Shown here: positions 32,714 to 43,506 of the stretch, piece after piece
How the letters are laid out: each line of letters begins with the position of its first letter
Numbering within the stretch: position 1 is the first letter of the stretch
DNA from: Doryteuthis pealeii
Taxonomy: Eukaryota > Mollusca > Cephalopoda > Myopsida > Loliginidae
Length of the DNA stretch: 64,000 bases
Assembly (NCBI GenBank): GCA_023376005.1
Contig: CM042152.1
Coordinates: forward strand, 80,361,669-80,425,668
Direction: 5' to 3'
Program-made: the position numbers and the translations under genes
The notes under the pieces: generated by a model
Database searches by the model: none
Seen by the model: only the letters and a program-made list of their open reading frames with translations
Told to the model about the DNA's origin: nothing

Positions 32714-32848
32714 CGACCAGCAAAAACATACATTGATCAGCTCTGTGATGACACTAGATGCCGTGCGGAGGACTTACCGGGGGCGATGACCGATAGGGAC
32801 GGTTGGCGAGCAAGAGTCATGGGAATCCGTTTCTTTCCTTCCGCATAA
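32714..32848 (+). pseudogene. LINE C-terminal 45-codon fragment
   Basis: The frame RPAKTYIDQLCDDTRC, then RAEDLPGAMTDRDGWRARV, ends at TAA (32846-32848). It matches the end of the minus-strand LINE at 36480-36985 (RPARTYIDQLCRDTGC, ELPESMNDREGWREIIM) but in the opposite orientation. It sits directly against the R600 5' end. Confidence 0.8.
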
Positions 32849-33160
32849 ACGATCAAGTTAGAAACAGAAGAAGCAAGCACCCTTCCCTGCGATAGGTAAT
32901 AAATCCTGATACTCTTCTGAGGTTCAAGTCGAAGGTCACAACTACTTTAAATTTTTAAAGTGTCCTTCTTTTTCAAAAGCGCCACCTATGCAGTGGACAT
33001 TTTTATGTTACACTCCTTGACATTTTTCCCCGCTACAACTTATATTTTTAAACTAGAAATACTTGAATTCAACTTACTGATCCATATCGTCGTTGCATTA
33101 GATATGATTTAATGTTGGCCTCCAACCCAGTGACCTATTGGCTAATAGACTGCATTAATT
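32849..33160. other. No gene recognised
   Basis: Nothing supported. Confidence 0.4.
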
Positions 33161-33161
33161 A

Positions 33162-33277
33162 TATAGGATTGGAATGAAAGTCTTGTCCGATACAAAGTAA
33201 CATTTATTTAACCAATAAAGACAACATGTAATTTGATACTATTTTGTATCAGACAAGACTTTCGTTCCAATCCTATA
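33162..33277. mobile_element. 116-bp MITE with ~45-bp inverted ends
   Basis: Left TATAGGATTGGAATGAAAGT, right ACTTTCGTTCCAATCCTATA. The arms pair almost completely, leaving a short AT-rich loop. TA at both edges suits a TA-target superfamily such as Tc1/mariner (inference). Confidence 0.8.
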
Positions 33278-33506
33278 TTTTTACTAAGATTCACCCTAGG
33301 CAATGCCATATTGGCCACTACTCAACAGGGAGTTTTGATGATAGAACGATGAGATGGGCTAAATGAATAGGAAGATTGTTTAGAGACTTTTGGATGAGTG
33401 AATATGAGAATATGAATATAAGTATTTATCCAACCTATCTATTTACTACTTATCTTTTTAATTCTACTTACCTCCCAATGATAATTTTATACACGCACAT
33501 ACGGAT

Positions 33507-33776
33507 GTGCTCGTGGTGCAATGGTTACTATCGTATGAAATGGACACGCTGACACGAGTTCAAACTCTGACGAAGCTGTTTGCATTTCACATAGCATTAA
33601 CACCCACGGGAAAGATATGAATCCAACTACACTCCCTCAAGCTATGAGTAAATAGCAGGACTGACAAGGCTTATCAACCTTGGTATGGCAACCGGTCTAA
33701 GAGAAGGAAAACTCTGAATTCAAACCTATTTAAAAAATTGATTTTTTGTCACATCCTGCTCGAGTGGAGGTAAACA
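33507..33776 (+). mobile_element. SINE1 copy
   Basis: Head GCTCGTGGTGCAATGGTTAC, B box GAGTTCAAACTCTG, body, and an end near TCGAGTGGAGGTAAACA. Confidence 0.8.
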
Positions 33777-33797
33777 CATGTATACATATATATATTT

Positions 33798-34078
33798 ACC
33801 AACCCCTCGCACGAGCAGGATGTGACACAAGGTCAATTTCTTAAGCGGAGTTAAGCAGGTTTGAATTCAGAGTTTTCCTTCTCCTAGACCGGTTACCTAA
33901 CCAAGGTTAAAGAGCCCAATCTGCCCTACTATTTACCCATAGCTGGAGGGAGAGTAGAATTCATACCTTTCCCAAGGGTATTAGCGCTAAATGAAATGCA
34001 ATTACCACGTCCAGGATTTGAACTCGGGGCGACGAGTCCATTTCCTATGACTTTAACCATTACACCACGCGCTTCCTA
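33798..34078 (-). mobile_element. SINE1 copy, full length
   Basis: Tail to tail with the preceding SINE1, separated by (TA)-rich sequence. Nearly identical to 26941-27219, so of the same young subfamily. Confidence 0.85.
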
Positions 34079-34079
34079 C

Positions 34080-34515
34080 AAATGTACACATATACGCAAC
34101 GCCAACGTCCCAGCTAGTCTCGCAGATCCATTATCACTGAGTAGCGAAATAGATCCTCGCTGAATACCCCATACTTGTGACCTTGTGTCATATCCTACCC
34201 ATGACGAACAGATTGGGTAAATACCTACTTTCGACCTTATGTCACGTCTTACACGTGGCGAACTGGCTTGGGTAAATATTAGGGCGTCCCAACGTGGCGT
34301 AATGGTTAGCAAACTAGTCCCGCATGTCCGTTATTACTGCTTGTGACCCTGTGTCACATCCTTCCTGTGGAGAAAGGGTTGGGTAAATACAAGAGCGTCG
34401 ACTAGTCTCGCTGATCCATTACTATTGAATAGCGAGGGCAATTCTTGCAGGATGTTCCATACTTGAGACCTTGTGTCACATCCTAGCCGTGTAAAACGGG
34501 TTGGGTAAATACTTA
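34080..34515 (+). mobile_element. SINE2 tandem cluster (about 4 partial units)
   Basis: The units share CTAGTCTCGCAGATCCATTA, CTTGTGACCTTGTGTCATAT and GGGTTGGGTAAATAC. One unit shows the tRNA-like head CCCAACGTGGCGTAATGGTT at about 34268. An isolated copy at 53728-53873 defines the family. Confidence 0.7.
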
Positions 34516-34689
34516 CACCCAACTACGTACATATGCATTGCACCTAAATATATACGTCTAGGAACAGAAGAGTTCATAGTGTGAAAACTCAGCCTCCATC
34601 TAGAAATAGAAATTGTTCATTATATTCATTGATTTTTGGTAGCATCCTCGTCTATTCATTTATTTTTCCTCGATTCATTATTCCGCTTT

Positions 34690-35170
34690 GAATACACTGA
34701 CTGTATTCCTGCAGAGGGGTAAGACTCCCACCCACCCCAAAAGAGATGGCCTGAGTAGGACTATAAACTGTATCTGATAGTGAGACTCCAGTTCTGAAGA
34801 TTTGGAGTCAGGCTCCCTTCATTTCCATTAAATTTTTTTTTTAATTAGTGAAATGGATCACTAATTATGACTGGGCCTATTTTAATAGTGGCCACCTCAA
34901 CCGGATTTGAATTCAGAGTTTTCCTTCTCCTAGATTGGTTGCTTAACCAAGGTTAAAGAGTCCAGTCTGCTCTACTATTTACTCTTAGCTGGGGGGAGAG
35001 TAGTTGGATTCATACTTTTCCCAAGGGTATTAGCGCTATGTGAACTGTAGCTTCGTCCAAGATTTGAACTCGGGTCGACGTGTCCATTTCCTACGACTCT
35101 AACCATTACACCATGCACCTAGAACTAACTCCCAGGTCCACTCTAATCCGAAATGGTAGTATCTGTTAGA
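34690..35170 (+). mobile_element. R600 copy split by a SINE1 insertion
   Basis: R600 blocks TGAATACACTGACTGTATTC to TTCATTTCCATT lie left of the SINE1 (34843-35121). The family continues at once on the right with ACTCCCAGGTCCACTCTAA. Confidence 0.65.
34843..35121 (-). mobile_element. SINE1 variant with a different 3' tail
   Basis: The SINE1 head and body are normal. The 3' end has AATTAGTGAAATGGATCACT and GGCCTATTTTAATAGTGGCC instead of the CTTGTGTCGCATCCTGCTC end. The same tail is on the plus-strand copy at 47486-47785. Confidence 0.75.
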
Positions 35171-35189
35171 ATGGTAGTACCTATGGAAT

Positions 35190-35452
35190 CGTCGGGGTAA
35201 AGTCGTCGGGGCGGCCTAATGTCGGTATCAGCCAATCAGCAAGGGAGTCTATTCCCTTTTCTCTAGCACTAGACCAAGGAGATTGTTTTTGCGTCTGAGG
35301 TGGAGCGCCACACCTACCATCAGCTCCTTACTTTACCGCACAGATTCATGTGCTACTCATACGCTGAGTTGGCGAGGGCCGGTATCGAACTAAGAACCTT
35401 GCGGTTTCTAGCCGAACACTCTACCGACAGAGCTAACCTGGCTCTTAACCTA
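35190..35452 (-). mobile_element. SINE3, tRNA-Lys-like head
   Basis: In minus sense: TAGCTCTGTCGGTAGAGTG (A box), an A/T-altered B box near ATACCGG, AACTCAGCGTATGAGTAGCA, and a 3' end at GGCCGCCCCGACG. A second copy lies at 45126-45366. Confidence 0.8.
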
Positions 35453-35564
35453 TGGAATAATTAGATCTATTTAAAAATTATTCCTATTCGATAGGATCCT
35501 GTGCAAAGAAAATAAGAAACAAAGAAACAACCAAACAAAATGTAAATATAAATATACAATGAGC

Positions 35565-35640
35565 GTGATTCCTTAACCTCAAGGATTGACATAACCCTAG
35601 ATAGGTTAAAATGCCGTTGAAAATCAATCAGTTTTAGGGA
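35565..35640 (+). mobile_element. SINE6 3' tail
   Basis: CCTAGATAGGTTAAAATGCC and GTTGAAAATCAATCAG. Confidence 0.5.
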
Positions 35641-35952
35641 ATTTCCATGGCGTGCCAATTTGAATATCTCGATAGGGGGAGGGCTATATGAATTCGTTAT
35701 TGAATCTTCTCTAGGACCGTTTACAATCTTTCTCTGGACAAAAATAAATTACTTGTCTAAAGGGCAGATAACTGTGTTATGATTAAAGTGTGGCATCTGT
35801 TTATCTCTTTCAGCAGTTTTCTTCTCCTTGAACTGGATGAGACAAAGAAATGAAGTAAGACTGATCCCTGGGATTCTCTTTGGTAGCACCAACCATAAAG
35901 ATTTGGTGTCGTTAAATGACTGCCTTTAAGGGAGTCAGTTAAAAAAAAAAAG

Positions 35953-35962
35953 ATAATATATA

Positions 35963-35997
<35 letters not shown>

Positions 35998-36169
35998 GGA
36001 AAAAATAATGAAGGAGATTTAGAATGAAAGCATAATAGACTATTTCAGGAGACCGAGAGGAATTGTTACCTTTCAGACACCATCATCAGATGTATTCTAA
36101 AACTTCTACGTTATTTTTCCTAATATATTTTGCTCTGTGACTTATGACTACTGAAAGACTACGACGTTG

Positions 36170-36218
<49 letters not shown>
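35953..36218. repeat. (TG)n and (TA)n around an unclassified repeat
   Basis: (TG)n 35965-35995 and (TA)n 36171-36218. The sequence between carries GGAAAAATAA near its left end and its inverse TTATTTTTCC at 36111. In minus sense it has TCTGATGATGGTGTCTGAAA, without a proper stem II. Confidence 0.5.
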
Positions 36219-36221
<3 letters not shown>

Positions 36222-36479
36222 TGATTTTTAAAATAAAATTAATTTTATTTTTAACCCAAAATACGCATTTTCAAAAAATGTTTAAATTCCGGCCCTGAAC
36301 GAGAGCGTTTGTTTGTACCTCGTGATTAACGGTTTATTTATTCCGTCTTTCCTCATAAATATAGTTGCTTTGAAAAAGACCGCTTTATTAAAAGGTCGAA
36401 ACAGATCTGTCAGCAAACTAATAACATCTTTTGTTTTTTCTAAAAAAAATTTCTATTCATATATATATATATATATATA

Positions 36480-36985
36480 TCATCATCATCATCATCATGT
36501 CGTGCAATTTGCACGGATATCCATGATGATCTCTCGCCAGCCTTCCCTATCATTCATTGACTCCGGCAGCTCCTCTGCGCTGCAGCCAGTATCCCTACAT
36601 AGTTGGTCAATGTAGGTCCTGGCTGGGCGGCCCACATTAGCGCGCCCATGTGCTGGCTTCCACAGTAGTACGTCGCTTACGATCTCGTCCTTGTTTCTCC
36701 AGCAGTGACCTGCATGTCTAGTCCGTCTCACTCGTATGGTTTGTGAGATGGGGGCAGGTGGCCATATAGTTGCTCTTTTGTGGGGTGCTGCTTCCACGAC
36801 CTATCCAGGACCGTCCGTAGCATTCTCGTACAGCTCCCATCTAGCTTATTCTCAAGACGCTTCGTTAGGGTCCAAGTGGTACAGCCATACAGAAGTACCG
36901 ACACAACCACAGCCTGGAAGAATCGCCTCTTTAGCTTGTTGGGGAGATCGGATTTCCATATGACTGATAGTTTGTTGGTGGCCAA
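36480..36985 (-). pseudogene. LINE reverse-transcriptase C-terminus with (ATG)n tail
   Basis: Minus-strand residues: KLKRRFFQAVVVSVLLYGCT and TWTLTKRLENKLDG (frame ending 36728), then after a frameshift RRTRHAGHCWRNKDEIVSDV and GRPARTYIDQLCRDTGC, ELPESMNDREGWREIIM (36495-36797). This is the thumb and downstream part of a non-LTR reverse transcriptase. The 3' end is marked by (CAT)n at 36480-36497 on the plus strand. Truncated 5'. Confidence 0.85.
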
Positions 36986-37007
36986 CCATGCCTTTCCTAT
37001 TCGAGTG

Positions 37008-37008
<1 letters not shown>

Positions 37009-37061
<53 letters not shown>

Positions 37062-37087
37062 GAGAGAGAGAGAGAGAGAGAGAGAGT
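37009..37087. repeat. (TA)n/(GA)n microsatellite
   Basis: TA to 37053, then GA. Confidence 0.95.
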
Positions 37088-37321
37088 TTAAATGTTGTAT
37101 ATTTTGGTTTGGCAGAAAGTTATTTTGAAGGCAGTTGTTATTGAACAACATGGAACAGTTCTTTTTCATTATTTGGATTTGGATTTTTTCCAGTCTTCTG
37201 GCGATCTTTCTGATGTTAGGATCCAGTTGGAATAGGATCCTTCCAATACTATCTGCCCGAGCGCACGAACTAACACCAAATCAAATACCCCATGATGATG
37301 ACTGAAGAAGTAGTCGAAAGC

Positions 37322-37872
37322 ACTCGTGGATCATTTAATGCAGACAAAGTTTTGGAAGATTCGTAGCGATAGTTTGGAAGAAAAGTTTATAAACTCAATT
37401 TTTTTTTCTGTAAATGTTTTTTTTCTATTTAACCCATTGATGGGACCCTAACATGTACTACCACTCTGGATCAGAGTGGATCTGGGAGCAAAGGTGATTA
37501 GGGGGTGCTCCACATTCTCCAGACTCCCAGAACTGGATCTTCACCATCAGATAGAGTTTAACGTTATACCCAGAACAAGAAGACCCTCGGCCACCGCCCT
37601 CTAGGACATATATGATAAAAATGACTGGGGCTTGCCATAAGGGCAATAGGGTCGGGATAATCATATAGGTGCTAGGGCTTGACGTGACCAGCCGATTGAT
37701 CGACGAGGGCCTCTCCGACCGCCCATTTAGCCCAAGTAAGAGCCAAAATGGAGTGTTGCATGTCATGGACTGCTCAGCTACCAGGATTCCGTCCTTAAAC
37801 ATCATAGGTCGCCACCCACAGCCATCAGGTAACATAATTGGGGGTACCCCTCAGAAGAGGTGCTGTCGGTAT
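37322..37872 (-). mobile_element. R600 copy, tail hairpin half lost
   Basis: Starts GGATCATTTAATGCAGAC, carries the body blocks and ends at AGAAGAGGTGCTGTCGGTAT. The left arm of the tail hairpin is missing. Confidence 0.8.
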
Positions 37873-38096
37873 ATAAATGGATTTTTTTTTTGGGGGGGGT
37901 AGCTTTTTCTTTATTGTATTTTGTTAAAATAAAACCCTATAAAGATATTACCAGTATTAACATTTGGGATGAGGCTCCCCGGGAAGGGTGCTACAACCCT
38001 GTTATCTCATTAAATTTTCATTAGCATCCTTTATGAAAAGTTCTAAAAGACAAATCCATGAATTGAATAAAATCAACCACTTAGAATATCGTATAT

Positions 38097-39200
38097 AATA
38101 GCCATACCCAAATTTGTCGGCTGCTAGCTTTTTAAAAACAAATTAAAATTAATTAAATCTATTATTTAATGTCAAACTTTTGTCTAAAATGATAAGTAGT
38201 AAGATAATAACCATCTTTAAAAAAAGAAAAATATCATTACATATGCAGTTTATTTTTAAAAGATTTAAAACGATTTCTTTTGGTCAATTTCGACGCGATC
38301 CGCCATTTTGGCTGTTTTTCAATGGTTTTAGGCGCTTGTTTACAATTTTAACGTAACATTTGGGATGGAAAAAAATTACCAAAAATCAGGTAATTATCCG
38401 ATTTTAATGAAATTGTCAGTATTGATTTATCAATTAATGAATTTTATAATGCATTAGTTATTTTATTTCAAAACTTTAATTTAGTATTTTTGCTATGAAA
38501 AATTAATATATAAAATTCATTTAAAATATGAAAAGCCTGATGTTAAGTTTAAAATGTTATATTTTTAAATTTTTAAAATTCTTTAAAATAAATATTAAAT
38601 TAAATAATATTTAATGCAAACCTTATTTTATTCAAACAAAGTATACAAAACAAAGTATACGTTTCGAAGAAAAACTCGATTGAAAATGTACCCCCTCCCC
38701 TTTTTAAGCAGAAAAAATATCGATGTATAATTTTTTCTTTTATAAAATAATAACCAATTAAATAATTATCGAAATGAGTAAAAAAGAAATCTCCAAAAAT
38801 GTAATTATTTATTATTTTTTACATTTTATTTTTCGATTTTCGGTACTTATTTTCTCATAGAAAAGCCAGCGTAATTTTTTTTTTTCATATTCTTTTATCT
38901 CTTTATTTATAGATTATTATTAGAAAATACTTATATTATTATTAGAAAACTATAAGACCAACTTGAAAAAAAAGTTACGCCCCCAACATAAGGGGGATCA
39001 AAAAGAAGTGACCTGAAAAAAATGAGAAAGTTTTGAAATAAAATAAATAGTGCATTATAAAGATGATTCATTGATACATAAACACTGAAAATTTCATTAA
39101 AATCCGATAATTCTCTGATTTTTGGTAAATTATTTTCCCGGGGGGGGCTAAAGTCATTTTGTCAAAAATGGAATTTAGTCTCATTTTGGGTATAGCGAGT
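38097..39200 (+). mobile_element. 1.1 kb fold-back element, no coding capacity
   Basis: Ends are inverted (GCCATACCCAAATTTG; ATTTTGGGTATAGCGAG). Two internal arms are also inverted: ACCAAAAATCAGGTAATTAT near 38375 pairs with the reverse of CTCTGATTTTTGGTAAATTA near 39110. The interior includes TTACGCCCCCAACATAAGGG. The whole is related, reversed, to 54759-55840. Every frame is closed. Confidence 0.75.
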
Positions 39201-39790
39201 ATATAAATGTACTTACCTTTCGGTGGGAGGTGGGGGTACGTCAGTTCATTTTTCTTGCAAGACTTCTTTCCCTCTTAAGATTTCTTTATCTTTCAGCAAT
39301 AAAAATTGAGTAATACCAGGAAATAATTCATAGGGATCCAATTTACAACAGCCGGAGAAAATAAAATGTTTTTTAAAAATAGACACTGAAAACATTTCTT
39401 CTTTTGCAGACGACAGTTTTCGTCAATTTTGATTGGATGATTTTGTCCAATCAAATTTCACGATTCTCCAGTCCTTTAATCAATGACAAATTTTTACAAT
39501 TAAGAATAAAAAAAATAATACTTAACATAATTTTTTAAAAATCAACTCACAGATGAGAATAAACAAACTCCGAGCAAGATTTTTCTCGTGACAACTAAAT
39601 CCATTGATTGTGATATTACTAAAAAATATGGATACACAGAAACAATTAAGATTGACTGGAAAATTCAAAATGGTAAATTTTGAAACTAATTATGAATAAT
39701 TGTCATTAATCAAATAAATCGAGAACTGAACAATAAAATATGGAATTGAATTCAAAACACCACAAAATTAATTAGATTACATACATTACA
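39201..39790. other. AT-rich, nothing recognised
   Basis: No feature supported. Confidence 0.4.
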
Positions 39791-39799
39791 AATTTTGTT

Positions 39800-40130
39800 G
39801 TACATGTCTATTTATTATTTCATGATTTATTACTCACTCACCTCATGTACTACATGTTTTACTGCAACCTGAGGTACACCTAGCACTGTACACATACATG
39901 TATATTACTGTATGCTATTCATGTTCTGACTGGTACATTACTATTGTACATGTTACTTTGTGATGAGTTGTGCACCTGAGCACTGTACACACATGTATGA
40001 CATGCTATATGTATACTATGTACACATTATTCTATTACTGTACTGACACTACATATTCATGTTTGTATGTACTGACATGAGACTTTGATTAGTTGTGTGC
40101 ACCTGAGCACGGTACACAATAAATTTCATT
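39800..40130. repeat. Degenerate tandem repeat ending in AATAAATTTC
   Basis: GTGCACCTGAGCACTGTACA and the nearly identical GTGCACCTGAGCACGGTACA lie about 130 bp apart, with many CTGTACACATACATGT variants between. It may be the 3' end of a retroelement. Confidence 0.5.
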
Positions 40131-40262
40131 ATCATACTCATCCTTGTAATAAATATGAAAGCAGTTTTAAAATGTTTTAAAACAATCAAATATCTTAAAA
40201 TAAATAACATTTAATGTATTATTGTTGGTTTTGTTTTTGTTTTTGATATATCAATTTTCATA

Positions 40263-40265
<3 letters not shown>

Positions 40266-40309
<44 letters not shown>
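40266..40309. repeat. (TG)n microsatellite
   Basis: Pure TG. Confidence 0.95.
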
Positions 40310-40314
<5 letters not shown>

Positions 40315-40739
40315 GAAAAAAATTAGTAATCCACCTCGTCCTTTTTGGAGTAAGGCATTTTTTATTTTACAAAAACAAAACATTGTGTTTGTTTATAAAA
40401 AGCCTTCGAGAGCTGCTAAACTTATTTTAACGGGTATAAGTAATTCTTTAAAGAAGAACAAAGGTTATTAATTTTAAATATACAGTAGATACTGGGTCTC
40501 TTTTTTGTTGGTATTTGATTACTTTTAAACCAACCAATAGAAATTCTTCCATTAAAGTGAACGAGTCTCTTTCGAGTCGTTGTCGATTTCGTCAATCGTT
40601 AATATGAACACTCTAAAACCAAAAACTCATAAAATTCTGCGTTCAAAATTTGATCTCTTTAGATGAGGTTGATTGAAATATTCTACATACTCGTGGATAA
40701 GTCGATCTCTTGTATAATTTTTATTTTAAATAAATTATT
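40310..40739. other. No gene recognised
   Basis: AT-rich; short frames only. Confidence 0.4.
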
Positions 40740-40860
40740 TGTCCTACAAGTAGAATTTGACACATGGTCACAAGTAAGGAGCATCCAGCAAGGATCGAAC
40801 TCGCTTTTCAGTCGTCAAGACCTGCGAGACTAGCTTGCTAACCTTTACATCACAACGGGA
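40740..40860 (-). mobile_element. SINE2 copy
   Basis: In minus sense: GTTAGCAAGCTAGTCTCGCA and TTGTGACCATGTGTCAAATT. The B-box complement is GGATCGAACTCGC. Confidence 0.65.
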
Positions 40861-40959
40861 AAGCCAATTGGTGGAATTGAATTTGGAAGCAAACAGTTGC
40901 TCTTCATCTTTACAAAATGATCACTCAGTCGTTTTTGGAGGCACGCATAGCGTGACGGT

Positions 40960-41365
40960 TATCGTTTGTTTTGTTTTGTTTTGTTTTGTTTTACGGTATA
41001 TCAACCTTGACGGGTCATTTAATACCGATAAAGTTTTGAAAAAAATTCATACTTAATGGATACTTTTTATAAACACATTTTTCTATTTAACCCATGGATG
41101 GGACCCTAACAGGTACTACCACTCCAGGTCAGAGTGGATCAGGGAACAATAGTGATTAAAGGGTGCTCCACATTCCCCAGACCCCAGAACTGAAACTTCA
41201 CCATCAGATAGAGTTTAACGTCATTACCAGGACACGAAGACCCTCAACCACCGCCTTCTAGCACCCATATGATAAAAAGGGTTGGGGCTTGCCATAAGGG
41301 CAATAAGGTTGGGACAATCACATAGGTGCTAGGCTTGACGTTACCACCCGATTGAATTATAAGAG
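40960..41365 (-). mobile_element. R600 copy, 5' truncated
   Basis: Preceded by (TTTTG)n, as at other copies. ACGGTATATCAACC and GGTCATTTAATACCG show a compensatory G-to-A / C-to-T change that keeps the hairpin paired. Confidence 0.8.
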
Positions 41366-41554
41366 GAGGGAAAGTCATTGGTGGTGTTTGTGAATAAAAC
41401 ATAAACAAATCAATTATGTAAGACCAAAACAATCAATGAATCTACGAGACTAACTATTTATCCTCCCTCTACCTGGGCAACGCCGGATAGCCGCTTCTAG
41501 TTCCAGATATTTCGGGGTGGGGGTATTCTTGTTTGTAGATGAGTTGGAGTTTGC

Positions 41555-41630
41555 CAATAAGTGCAATAGGGTTGGGACAATCATATAGGTGCTAGGGCCT
41601 GGTGGGATCGACCGATTGATCGGGTGGTTA
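41555..41630 (-). mobile_element. R600 short fragment
   Basis: GCAATAGGGTTGGGACAATC and CATATAGGTGCTAGGGC blocks only. Confidence 0.6.
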
Positions 41631-41633
41631 TTG

Positions 41634-41881
41634 TCGTAGTAAATGAAATCGGCGAGTTCAAATCCTGGACGATGCTGTTTGTGTTTCACTTCGCACTAGA
41701 GAAAATGTTCTCCCACCCCATTCCCAGAAAGGGTAAATAGTAGGGCAAACTGGGTTTCTTTAGCCTCGGTCAGGCAACTAGTATAGGAGAAGGAAATCTC
41801 TGAATTCAAAGCAGACTTATTCCCTTTAAAAATTAGCCTTGTATCACATCCAGCCCGTGGTGGAGGGGTTGGGTAAATAGA
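41634..41881 (+). mobile_element. SINE1 copy
   Basis: B box GCGAGTTCAAATCCTGG, body, and end GTGGAGGGGTTGGGTAAAT. The A-box half of the head is lost. Confidence 0.75.
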
Positions 41882-42093
41882 TAAAAAAGATGATCTCTTG
41901 TGTATAGGTCGATCATTCATTCGATAATGCTATGAATCGTATTTCATTAACAGTAATGTTAGAACGACTTACATCATTAGATAGTCCCATTAAAACGGAT
42001 GTACAGTTAAATATTATGAGAACAGGTGCATCTATGCCGTTAAAACGAGTACATCATTCATAGTGCTGTTAGAACGACTGCATCATCAAATAG

Positions 42094-42095
<2 letters not shown>

Positions 42096-42138
<43 letters not shown>
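42096..42138. repeat. (TA)n/(TG)n microsatellite
   Basis: Directly readable. Confidence 0.95.
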
Positions 42139-42139
<1 letters not shown>

Positions 42140-42337
42140 GATTGGATTCTTTAACTATGCAAGGTAACCAGTCTAGGCGAAGGAAAACTTTGAATTTAAA
42201 CCTGTTAAATTCCGCTTAAGAAATTCGCCTTGCGAATTTAACAGGTTTAAATTCAGAGTTTTCCTTCGCCTAGACTGGTTATCTTGCCATGGTTAAAGAA
42301 TCCAATTCATCCCACTATTTACCCATAGCTGGAGGGA

Positions 42338-42345
<8 letters not shown>
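42139..42345. mobile_element. Fold-back pair of SINE1 3' halves
   Basis: The arm 42139-42215 (GATTGGATTCTTTAAC... to AAATTCCGC) is the reverse complement of 42232-42308 with few mismatches and a ~16-bp spacer. Both arms are SINE1 body, joined tail to tail. Confidence 0.85.

Positions 42346-42390
<45 letters not shown>
42342..42390. repeat. (TA)n microsatellite
   Basis: Pure TA. Confidence 0.95.
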
Positions 42391-42392
<2 letters not shown>

Positions 42393-42399
42393 TTATAGT

Positions 42400-42567
42400 G
42401 TAAAATAAGTTTAAGGTGCAATTGTTACCATTGGTTTCAAACCAGAATGTTCACCACTTTTCCTTAAGACAACGTGCCAGTTAAGAAATACAAATTGTAT
42501 TGTACACTGTAATAAATAAGTAAATACACCCGCAATCGAGCACTTTATATATATATATATATATATA
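42400..42567. repeat. Dispersed repeat related to 1337-1430 and 49318-49433
   Basis: Shares GTGCAATTGTTACCATTGGT and CCCGCAATCGAGCAC with those loci. (TA)n follows at 42547. Confidence 0.55.
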
Positions 42568-43456
42568 CAGGGTGTTGGGATTAATTTGACAGTTTCATAA
42601 GGAAAAAGAAAAAGTGCTTGGTAACTACAAAATTAATGGATTGTAAAGAAATTCGACAGGCACGAAAATTACACTACTGTCAACAAGTTTCACTCAAAAT
42701 AACCGCATGAGCGTCGATCACAGCCTCAATCCTGCTCCGGGACATGGAGCAAGCTGATGTTACAGTTTCCCTGGGAAGGGTCTAAAGAACTACCTTAATT
42801 CTGTCAATTAACTGGCTTTTGTGTACTGGTACAACGATTGATATCCTTCTCAACAGCGCCACATACATAATAATCCATGGGGTTAAGATCTGGGGAGTTC
42901 GGAGGCCAAATATTGGGATTGGTGTCGTCGTAAAAATTCGCCGATAACCATTTTGGACTTTCCCCAGGGTGTGGCAGGGGCCGAGTCCTGCTGCCATACA
43001 TATGGCCTACCATTGGCTACCCTTGTTAACCAGGGCTTGACTACAGTGTTTAGCAACTCTACGTAGGCATCTGAATTCAACCTGATACCCTCTCTGAAAA
43101 AATGCGAGGAATTCTGATGTACGAACGCAATCAGAGTGTCTGTTATGTTGCTTTCTTCTAGCCACCGCTTTGTAGTCTTCATTGCAATTCTCTAGTTCAT
43201 GCCTGATTGTTTTTACAATGTTCAGGGAGCATTGGGAAGCAACCATAATCTCCTTATTTTGATGGCCGACACAGATCATCATGATACAAGTTATTATCTT
43301 CCATGATTCAGGTGGGTTCCAGTCATCCATTCTATCTGTTATCACGTATATGAATGAAGAAGGGTACAAGCTTTTAAATGATGCGTAGTGTGCGTCAATA
43401 CCTCCAGCCTATGGAGAAAAATAACCAAATATAAATGTGTCCATTTTATCCTAACC

Positions 43457-43463
<7 letters not shown>
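42568..43463 (-). pseudogene. Tc1/mariner-like transposase remnant
   Basis: Minus-strand frames hold REGIRLNSDAYVELLNTVVK and RPYVWQQDSAPA (second catalytic Asp region), then IWPPNSPDLNPMDYYVCGAV (third catalytic acid region). The N-terminal part has YKAVARRKQHNRHSDCVRT. Several frameshifts and an internal deletion break it. The element is ~0.9 kb, short against the usual ~1.3 kb. Degenerate inverted ends: CAGGGTGTTGGGATTAATTT and TTGGTTAGGATAAAATGG (minus). Confidence 0.85.

Positions 43464-43502
<39 letters not shown>
43459..43502. repeat. (TA)n microsatellite
   Basis: Pure TA between the mariner remnant and the Penelope-like fragment. Confidence 0.95.

Positions 43503-43506
<4 letters not shown>

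Noticed and set aside
37297..37335. Hammerhead (ACTGAAGAAGTAGTCGAAAGC)
   Set aside because: There is no room for stem II between the core and GAAA, and stem I does not close.
42568..43463. Functional mariner transposase
   Set aside because: Several frameshifts and an internal deletion; conserved motifs lie in different frames.
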